Assembly: GCF_008727815.1 (NCBI RefSeq)
Contig: NZ_CP044230.1
Span: forward strand, 356,001 to 420,000
DNA length: 64,000 bases
DNA from: Streptococcus sp. LPB0220
GTDB lineage: Bacteria; Bacillota; Bacilli; Lactobacillales; Streptococcaceae
Direction of reading: 5' to 3'
The translations under genes and the position numbers were made by a program. Positions 57,913-64,000 of the stretch are shown here, in pieces (within the stretch, counting starts at the first letter, position 1; every line of letters begins with the position of its first letter). The notes below the pieces were generated by a model, which made no database searches, was not told the origin of the DNA, and saw only the letters and a list, made by a program, of their open reading frames with translations.

Positions 57913-58106
57913 AAAAGAAGTTTGAAATTGGATTGGTAGCTGTTTTGTGTTTGCTCCTTTGGGCAACTGAGATGATGACGGGCTGGTTTTCTGCCCATTT
58001 TCCTAGCTGGTTTTTCCAAACAGTTTGGGGAGTGACCTTGGTCGTCTTTGTCATCATTCCAGCTGGTCAAATCTGGTTGAAAGGAGAGTCTCATGAGTGT
58101 CATTAG
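57909..58106 (+). CDS. Small membrane protein
   Basis: 65 residues, two hydrophobic segments (IGLVAVLCLLLWATEMMTGWF and TVWGVTLVVFVIIPAGQIWL). Not recognised. It overlaps the previous gene by 4 bases and the ABC ATPase gene by 14, so it is translated as part of this operon. Confidence 0.6.
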   Translation: MKKKFEIGLVAVLCLLLWATEMMTGWFSAHFPSWFFQTVWGVTLVVFVIIPAGQIWLKGESHECH

Positions 58107-59010
58107 AGTAGAGAACTTGAACAAAAGTATCAAAGGAAAGGTGATCCTAGAAGATCTTTCTTTCACAGTGGAGAGAGGGGATTGTCTGGCCTTGATTGGA
58201 CCAAACGGAGCTGGGAAAACAACCTTGATGAACTGTCTGCTGGGAGATAGGAAGGCGACTTCTGGAACTATTGAAGTAGAGGGAAAAGCTCCTGGTCATC
58301 CTCAGTTAAAGGCTAGTGTCTCTTATCTCCCTCAAGAGAATGCCATCGTGCAAAAGCTAACCGTGCAGGAACTGATCAACTTCTTTCGCTCTATTTATCC
58401 CAACCCCTTAACATGGGAAGAAATTGATGATCTATTGCGATTCAGTCTGGAACAAAAGAAGCAATTGGCTAGTAAGTTGTCTGGTGGTCAAAAGCGCCTC
58501 TTATCCTTTGTTCTAACCTTGATTGGTTGTCCGAGTCTTTTGTTTTTGGACGAGCCAACTGCGGGAATGGATACGTCCACTCGCCAACGCTTTTGGGAAA
58601 TCGTCGGGCATTTAAAGGACCAAGGTGTAACTATTGTCTATTCTTCCCATTACATCGAGGAAGTAGAGCACACAGCCGATCGAATTTTGGTCTTGCATCA
58701 GGGGCATTTGCTTCGGGATACGACTCCACTAGCTATGAGAAGCGAAGAGGTAGAAAAACATTTTACCTTGCCTTTGCGCTACCAAGCTCTAGTGGCAGAG
58801 ATGGAAGACATTGGTCAAGTGGTCATTAAACCCGATGCCCTTCAGGTTGTGACACGGGACGCCAATCGTTTGTGGAGGCGATTGCAAGAAGAAAGCTGTT
58901 CAATCCAAGAGATTGAAGTGACCAATAGAAGTTTATTGGATTCTATTTTTGAAAATACAAAGGAAGTAGGTAGAGAAGATGAAACGCATGAAAGCTCTTG
59001 GCGTGGTTGA
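58093..59010 (+). CDS. ABC transporter ATP-binding protein
   Basis: 305 residues. Walker A GPNGAGKTT, Q-loop LPQENAIV, signature LSGGQKRLLSFVLTL, Walker B LLFLDEPTAGMD and the switch SSHYIEEVE. A ~90-residue C-terminal domain follows. AGGAG precedes the ATG. It forms an exporter with the next gene; with a kinase and response regulator in the same operon it resembles self-regulated antimicrobial-resistance or lipid-sensing exporters. Confidence 0.9.
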   Translation: MSVIRVENLNKSIKGKVILEDLSFTVERGDCLALIGPNGAGKTTLMNCLLGDRKATSGTIEVEGKAPGHPQLKASVSYLPQENAIVQKLTVQELINFFRSIYPNPLTWEEIDDLLRFSLEQKKQLASKLSGGQKRLLSFVLTLIGCPSLLFLDEPTAGMDTSTRQRFWEIVGHLKDQGVTIVYSSHYIEEVEHTADRILVLHQGHLLRDTTPLAMRSEEVEKHFTLPLRYQALVAEMEDIGQVVIKPDALQVVTRDANRLWRRLQEESCSIQEIEVTNRSLLDSIFENTKEVGREDETHESSWRG

Positions 59011-59719
59011 GTGGCATTTAACTAAACGCCAAGCCATTTATTACTTGTTATCAATTGGGATGCCTACGGCCTTTTATCTCTTCTTTTCAGGGATGTACCA
59101 GGACACACCAGGGGCACCCGCTCACTTTATGAGGGATTATCTCCTCTCCATGACGGCATTTTCTATGATGTCTACGGCTATCTTTTCTTTTCCAACAGTT
59201 CTTGAAACCGATCGACTCAACAATTGGCAAAAAGTCTTGCGCCATACCCCCGTATCTATGGTAGAATATTATTTAATAAAGGTTGTGGGTCTCTTTGTCG
59301 ATTTTCTTCTATCGATTGGAGTTGTCTTTACCGTGGGCCATGTGGTGCGCCATGTGGACATGCCCCTCCAGGATTGGGTCTTGTCGGCCTTTATTCTCAT
59401 CCTAGGAAGCCTAGCTTTTGTAGCGATCGGCCTCGTTTTGACCCTGCTTCCTTCTAGTCAATTGATGTCGGTCGCGGGCAATCTCCTTTACATGGGGCTG
59501 GCTGTCATGGGTGGCCTTTGGATGCCCATTAGCCTCTTTCCAGAATGGATGCAAGCCATTGGCAAATGCCTGCCAACCTATCAATTGATGGAACTGATCA
59601 AGACCTTTTTAAACAAGGGGCAGGTCAATGTCTTTGCGAGTGTCTATTTAACCTTGTTTACCCTGGTCTTGTTTGCCCTTGTTATCATCTATCGTCGTCA
59701 TTCTGAGGTTCGTTCATGA
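58979..59719 (+). CDS. ABC-2 type permease
   Basis: 246 residues, six hydrophobic segments (AIYYLLSIGMPTAFYLFFSG, LSMTAFSMMSTAIFSF, VVGLFVDFLLSIGVVFTVGHVV, LILGSLAFVAIGLVLTLL, AGNLLYMGLAVMGGLWMPIS, VYLTLFTLVLFALVIIY). GGLWMPISLFPEWMQAIGKCLPTYQLMEL is a common ABC-2 membrane-type signature. It overlaps the ATPase gene by 32 bases and the kinase gene by 4. Confidence 0.88.
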   Translation: MKRMKALGVVEWHLTKRQAIYYLLSIGMPTAFYLFFSGMYQDTPGAPAHFMRDYLLSMTAFSMMSTAIFSFPTVLETDRLNNWQKVLRHTPVSMVEYYLIKVVGLFVDFLLSIGVVFTVGHVVRHVDMPLQDWVLSAFILILGSLAFVAIGLVLTLLPSSQLMSVAGNLLYMGLAVMGGLWMPISLFPEWMQAIGKCLPTYQLMELIKTFLNKGQVNVFASVYLTLFTLVLFALVIIYRRHSEVRS

Positions 59720-60813
59720 TTGAAAAACTCAAACATATTCACCATATGTTTTACGTAGGCCTAATCTTTATGGTCTTTCCCTTTGCTTCTATTTTCTTAG
59801 GGCAAATTCCTTGGTGGCATTCCTTTTTAGCTCTCTTTTTTATGGTGAGCTATCTTGGAATCCTCATTACTGAAAATAGGACACTGACCTGGATATTTTG
59901 GATGTATCTTTTGGCTTACATAGGTGGAAATACCTTATATGTTGGGACAGGTTTTTGTTGGTTTTACTATTATCTAAGCAATATTTTAGTTTATCGTTTT
60001 AGAGTCCACAATTTTCGCTCTCCCTTTCTTTGGACGGCCTTTTTATCACAACTGATCCTTTTGGGAGCCTTGTTATTTAATAGGGAGATGAGAGAAAATG
60101 ATTGGCTTTTTGTCCTGATCGTCTCTTTGTTTATCGCGGTTATGACCTTTAGTATGGTCCGGATGGAGATGATGGAAGAGTTGAAAGCTGACCATGCCAA
60201 GCAAAACGCCCAGATCAATCTCTTGTTGGCAGAAAACGAGCGCCATCGGATTGGCCGTGATCTGCATGACAGTCTAGGACACACCTTTGCCATGCTCAGT
60301 GTCAAGGCGGACCTAGCTGATCAATTCTTAGCATTGGGTCAGGTTGAGAAGGCCCAGGAGCAGGTGCAAGAGATTCAAGCCATCAGTCAAGAGTCCATGC
60401 ACCAAGTCCGAGAGATTGTCGAGAACTTGAAGCAGCGAACCCTGGCAAGAGAGCTAGAAACCGTCAAGCAAATGCTGGAAGTGGCTCAAATCAAAGTTGA
60501 GATTCAAAATGAGCTTGATACAGCCAGCATCTCGCCGATTCTAGAATCTACTCTGGCCATGGTATCTCTGGAATTAGCTACCAATATGATCAAACACGCT
60601 AAAGCGACGCAGGCCCTTCTCTCTTATCGCTCCACCGAGACAGGTGTGGAAATGGTCGCAGAAGATAATGGCATCGGCTTTGCCACAGTCTCCGATAAAG
60701 ACCTGCACTCGATTCGCGAACGGATTGCCTTGTTGGGAGGAGAGCTGGAGATCAGTCATCAACACAAGCCGACCCGGATAGAAATACGGATCCCCTATCA
60801 AGAAAGGAAATAA
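59716..60813 (+). CDS. Sensor histidine kinase (HisKA_3 type)
   Basis: 365 residues. About five membrane helices in the first 150 residues with short loops (an intramembrane or DesK-like sensor), the H-box [20 protein letters not shown] (phospho-His in DLHDS), a coiled-coil dimer region and the HATPase_c domain with N-box [12 protein letters not shown] and EDNGIGFA. It pairs with the following response regulator and is likely to sense the substrate or effect of the co-encoded ABC exporter. Confidence 0.9.
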   Translation: MIEKLKHIHHMFYVGLIFMVFPFASIFLGQIPWWHSFLALFFMVSYLGILITENRTLTWIFWMYLLAYIGGNTLYVGTGFCWFYYYLSNILVYRFRVHNFRSPFLWTAFLSQLILLGALLFNREMRENDWLFVLIVSLFIAVMTFSMVRMEMMEELKADHAKQNAQINLLLAENERHRIGRDLHDSLGHTFAMLSVKADLADQFLALGQVEKAQEQVQEIQAISQESMHQVREIVENLKQRTLARELETVKQMLEVAQIKVEIQNELDTASISPILESTLAMVSLELATNMIKHAKATQALLSYRSTETGVEMVAEDNGIGFATVSDKDLHSIRERIALLGGELEISHQHKPTRIEIRIPYQERK

Positions 60814-60814
60814 G

Positions 60815-61414
60815 ATGCGCTTATTAGTTGCTGAAGACCAAAGTATGTTGCGCGATGCGCTCTGCCAGCTCTTGCTCCTACAAGAGGATGTGGAAGATGT
60901 CTTGCAGGCTGGCGATGGGCAAGAGGCTATTCATTTACTCGAAACACATCCAGTCGATATTGCGATTTTAGATATCGAAATGCCCATCAAAACAGGGTTA
61001 GAAGTGTTGGAATGGGCTAAAAGTCAACAACCCCAGCTCAAGGTCGTCATCGTTACCACCTTTAAGCGACCGGGCTATTTTGAGCGGGCCCTCAAGGCTG
61101 GAGTGGATGCCTATGTCTTAAAAGAACGCCGCATTACGGATTTGATGGCGACTCTTCATGCAGTTTTAGCAGGGCAAAAAGAATATTCGCCTGAATTAAT
61201 GGAAGGGATCTTGACCCATCCCAATCCTCTAAGCCCTCAAGAAAAGGCAGTTTTAAAAGAAGTCGCAAAAGGGGCTTCTAACCAAGAAATTGCTGATCGC
61301 TTATTCCTCTCAAACGGGACCATCCGCAATTATATGTCAGCCATTCTGACCAAGTTGGATGCGGAAAACCGGACTGAGGCGGCAAAAATTGCCCAAGAAA
61401 AGGGTTGGTTATAA
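60815..61414 (+). CDS. Response regulator, NarL/LuxR family
   Basis: 199 residues. The receiver domain has [12 protein letters not shown], the phospho-acceptor Asp in [15 protein letters not shown] and the conserved Lys in YVLKERR. The LuxR-type HTH has [37 protein letters not shown]. Likely controls its own operon with the kinase. AAGGAA lies before the ATG, one base after the kinase stop. It is followed by a terminator. Confidence 0.92.
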   Translation: MRLLVAEDQSMLRDALCQLLLLQEDVEDVLQAGDGQEAIHLLETHPVDIAILDIEMPIKTGLEVLEWAKSQQPQLKVVIVTTFKRPGYFERALKAGVDAYVLKERRITDLMATLHAVLAGQKEYSPELMEGILTHPNPLSPQEKAVLKEVAKGASNQEIADRLFLSNGTIRNYMSAILTKLDAENRTEAAKIAQEKGWL

Positions 61415-61417
61415 GGA

Positions 61418-61452
61418 AGAAAAGTTTCTAGGGTTTCCTAGAGACTTTTTTT
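61418..61452 (+). terminator. Terminator of the ABC/two-component operon
   Basis: AAGTTTCTAGG pairs with CCTAGAGACTT across GTTT, followed by TTTTTT. Confidence 0.85.
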
Positions 61453-61503
61453 CTGATAGACCTAGCATTTTTAGAAAAACTCTCATCATTCGGATTTGGA
61501 TAG

Positions 61504-61558
61504 AAAATTCAGAAAATTTACTATTTTTACTTGAAATATTTTCTAAAAATGGTATGAT
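61504..61558 (+). promoter_or_regulatory. ilvB promoter with two CodY boxes
   Basis: TTGAAA (61531-61536), 16 bases, extended -10 TGGTATGAT (TATGAT 61553-61558). AAAATTCAGAAAATT (61504-61518) matches the CodY box AATTTTCWGAAAATT at 13 of 15 positions; TATTTTCTAAAAATG (61537-61551), in the spacer, at 12 of 15. No T-box leader is present, so control is likely by CodY in response to branched-chain amino acids. Confidence 0.75.
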
Positions 61559-61602
61559 AGTAGCATGCTAATTTGATATACAAAGTACTGGAAAGGAGAG
61601 AC

Positions 61603-63303
61603 ATGGAGAAAATTACCTTAGAAACTGCAAAAACCGGTTCAGAGCTCGTTCTTGAAACCCTGCGTGATTTGGGCATTGACACGATTTTTGGTTATCCTGG
61701 TGGAGCCGTTTTGCCTTTATACGATGCCATCTATAGCTTTGAGGGTATCCAGCATATCTTGGGTCGTCATGAACAAGGATGCTTGCATGAGGCTGAAGGC
61801 TACGCTAAATCAACTGGAAAGCTGGGTGTCGCAGTCGTCACTAGTGGACCGGGGGCGACCAATGCCATTACAGGGATTGCAGATGCCATGAGCGATAGCG
61901 TTCCCTTATTAGTCTTCACTGGTCAAGTCAATCGTGCTGGGATCGGGAAAGACGCCTTCCAAGAAGCAGATATTGTGGGAATTACCATGCCCATCACCAA
62001 GTACAACTATCAAGTACGTGAGACGGCAGATATTCCGCGAATTATCACAGAAGCTGTCCATATTGCGACGACCGGCCGTCCTGGCCCTGTGGTAATTGAC
62101 CTTCCAAAGGATGTGTCTGCTTTAGAGACAGATTTCATCTATGAACCAAGTGTGAAGCTTCCAAGCTACCAGCCTACCATTGAACCCAATGAATTGCAGA
62201 TCAAAAAGATTTTGAAGCAATTGAGTAAGGCTAAAAAACCAGTTCTTCTTGCTGGTGGTGGGGTGAGTTACGCTGGAGCTGCAAAAGAGTTGATTGCTCT
62301 AGCAGAGCGCTATCAGATTCCAGTAGTGACCAGTCTTTTAGGTCAAGGAACGATTGCGACCAGTCATCCTCTTTTCCTAGGAATGGGAGGAATGCATGGA
62401 TCCTTCGCGGCCAATATCGCTATGACAGAGACAGATTTCATGATCAGTGTTGGTTGTCGATTTGACGACCGTTTGACAGGGAATCCAAAGACTTTCGCTA
62501 AAAATGCTAAGGTTGCCCATATCGACATTGATCCTGCAGAGATTGGGAAGATCATTGCTGTCGACATTCCTGTGGTTGGCGATGCAAAGAAAGCCTTGCA
62601 ACAGTTGCTAGCAGAGCCAACGGTTCATAATAACACTGAAAAGTGGATCGAAAAGGTGACCCAAGATAAGAACCGGGTTCGTTCTTACGATAAGAAGGAA
62701 CGGGTTGTGCAACCACAAGCTGTGATTGAACGCATTGGAGAGTTGACCAAGGGAGACGCTATTGTCGTCACAGACGTTGGACAACACCAAATGTGGGCAG
62801 CTCAATACTATCCTTACCAAAATGAGCGCCAATTGGTAACATCTGGTGGTCTAGGAACGATGGGATTCGGTGTTCCTGCAGCTATCGGAGCGAAAATTGC
62901 CAATCCAGATAAAGAAGTTGTTCTCTTTGTCGGAGATGGTGGTTTCCAAATGACCAATCAAGAATTGGCAATCTTAAATATTTATAAGGTTCCGATCAAG
63001 GTCGTTATGCTCAACAACCACTCGCTTGGAATGGTCCGTCAATGGCAAGAAGCCTTCTATGATGGTCGGACGTCAGAGTCAGTCTTTGATAGCCTTCCAG
63101 ATTTCCAATTGATGGCGCAAGCCTACGGGATCAAGAATTATAAATTTGATAATCCTGATACTCTGGAGAAGGATTTGGAAGTCATCACAGAAGATGTACC
63201 AATGTTCATCGAAGTAGACATTTCTCGGAAAGAGCATGTCTTGCCGATGGTACCAGCTGGTAAGAGTAATCATGAGATGTTAGGGGTGAAGTTTAATGCG
63301 TAG
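61603..63303 (+). CDS. ilvB: Acetolactate synthase large subunit
   Basis: 566 residues. Three thiamine-diphosphate-enzyme domains: the Pyr domain with GYPGGAVLPLYDAI and RHEQGCLHEAEGYA (the catalytic Glu), a middle FAD-binding domain, and the PP domain with GDGGFQMTNQELAILN...NN (ThDP motif GDG-N26-NN). It condenses two pyruvates to acetolactate, or pyruvate with 2-oxobutyrate, in valine, leucine and isoleucine synthesis. The start at 61603 is set by AAAGGAG. Confidence 0.97.
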   Translation: MEKITLETAKTGSELVLETLRDLGIDTIFGYPGGAVLPLYDAIYSFEGIQHILGRHEQGCLHEAEGYAKSTGKLGVAVVTSGPGATNAITGIADAMSDSVPLLVFTGQVNRAGIGKDAFQEADIVGITMPITKYNYQVRETADIPRIITEAVHIATTGRPGPVVIDLPKDVSALETDFIYEPSVKLPSYQPTIEPNELQIKKILKQLSKAKKPVLLAGGGVSYAGAAKELIALAERYQIPVVTSLLGQGTIATSHPLFLGMGGMHGSFAANIAMTETDFMISVGCRFDDRLTGNPKTFAKNAKVAHIDIDPAEIGKIIAVDIPVVGDAKKALQQLLAEPTVHNNTEKWIEKVTQDKNRVRSYDKKERVVQPQAVIERIGELTKGDAIVVTDVGQHQMWAAQYYPYQNERQLVTSGGLGTMGFGVPAAIGAKIANPDKEVVLFVGDGGFQMTNQELAILNIYKVPIKVVMLNNHSLGMVRQWQEAFYDGRTSESVFDSLPDFQLMAQAYGIKNYKFDNPDTLEKDLEVITEDVPMFIEVDISRKEHVLPMVPAGKSNHEMLGVKFNA

Positions 63304-63772
63304 AATGTTAACAGCCAAACTTCAAAACCGCTCAGGTGTTCTGAACCGCTTTACTGGAGTCTTGTCGAGACGTCAAGTCAATATCGAAAGCATCTCTGTT
63401 GGCGCAACAGAAAACCCTAATGTATCGCGGATTACCATTATCATTGATGTTGCTTCGCATGATGAAGTAGAGCAAATCATCAAACAGCTCAACCGCCAAG
63501 TGGATGTGATCCGTGTCCGGGATATCACTGATAAACCACACTTGGAGCGCGAAGTGATCCTGGTGAAAGTTTCTGCACCTGCTGAGAAGCGAGCAGAAAT
63601 CTTGGCCATTATTCAACCTTTCCGTGCGACCGTGGTCGATGTAGCCCCAAGCTCTATCACCGTTCAAATGACGGGAAATGCAGAAAAGAGCGAAGCCCTC
63701 ATTCGTGTTATTCGACCTTATGGGATTAAAAACATCGCCCGCACCGGTGCAACCGGATTTACTCGAGATTAA
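63296..63772 (+). CDS. ilvN: Acetolactate synthase small (regulatory) subunit
   Basis: 158 residues, typical of IlvN/IlvH: an N-terminal ACT domain (LTAKLQNRSGVLNRFTGVLSRRQVNIESISVG) that binds valine for feedback inhibition, and a C-terminal domain (EREVILVKVSAPAEKRAEIL). It overlaps ilvB by 8 bases. Confidence 0.97.
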   Translation: MRRMLTAKLQNRSGVLNRFTGVLSRRQVNIESISVGATENPNVSRITIIIDVASHDEVEQIIKQLNRQVDVIRVRDITDKPHLEREVILVKVSAPAEKRAEILAIIQPFRATVVDVAPSSITVQMTGNAEKSEALIRVIRPYGIKNIARTGATGFTRD

Positions 63773-63816
63773 TTCTCACCTTAACATTGTTAACCCCGCC
63801 TTAAAAAGGCAAATAA

Positions 63817-64000
<184 letters not shown>

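Noticed and set aside
61453..61602. T-box or leader-peptide attenuator before ilvB
   Set aside because: The transcript leader is only about 40 bases long with no terminator or Ile/Leu/Val-rich peptide; CodY boxes explain control better.

Overview
The window is a stretch of a low-GC Firmicute chromosome, almost certainly an oral Streptococcus of the mitis/sanguinis/parasanguinis type. The evidence is near-identity by recollection of DnaJ, GrpE, RpoE (delta) and trigger factor to pneumococcal proteins, LPXTG surface proteins, a tandem-GH20 StrH-like hexosaminidase, the rlmB-yacP-degV-rplM-rpsI and hrcA-grpE-dnaK gene orders, and CodY, CcpA and CIRCE signals of the streptococcal kind. Species is not settled; S. 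parasanguinis or a close relative is a guess.

Layout. 1-7651: end of a gene, an LPXTG zinc carboxypeptidase and an aromatic-acid-exporter family protein on the minus strand, then rlmB, yacP/rae1, degV, rplM (with structured leader) and rpsI on the plus strand. 7652-21010: an AT-rich foreign region inserted at the 3' end of rpsI. It is bounded by a 51-bp direct repeat of the rpsI tail, with a third, synonymously diverged rpsI tail in the middle, so at least two units are stacked. The first unit carries integrase, excisionase, an HUH plus helicase Rep/relaxase, a TcpA/FtsK coupling ATPase, a repressor-like regulator, an EcoRI-type methylase plus DUF262-HNH pair, and a BECR-fold (PBECR4-like) nuclease preceded by a structured RNA and terminator. 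The second unit has no integrase and carries a broken TMEM175-like gene, a K+ channel and a DUF389 membrane protein.

21010-28000: CsbD, rhomboid, VanZ-RDD, the ACT/DUF711 pair, two tandem histidine phosphatases and an LdcB-type carboxypeptidase. 28001-34140: heat-shock locus (hrcA-grpE-dnaK, DJ-1-like gene, dnaJ) with two CIRCE boxes and several large structured spacers. 34302-43022: StrH-like hexosaminidase, truA-pdxK-ECF S-component-TIGR01440, tig, rpoE. 43410-47709: B3/B4 protein, pyrG with a CTP-type attenuator, tRNA-Leu, fba. 47764-56746: alpha/beta hydrolase, an ABC-2 exporter under a probable cre, GNAT, tRNA-Thr, a LytTR/LiaF-like regulatory pair, rpmB, the Asp23-FakA pair. 57031-61414: lipoprotein and an ABC exporter with its own two-component system. 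61504-64000: CodY-box promoter and ilvB-ilvN-ilvC (truncated by the window end).

The most notable points are the RNA-plus-nuclease cassette at 17226-18101 (type III toxin-antitoxin-like layout), the methylase/DUF262-HNH pair, the candidate replication or transfer origin at 10782-10913, the accretion of elements at rpsI, and three promoters whose start sites fall on the start codon (rlmB, truA, alpha/beta hydrolase).
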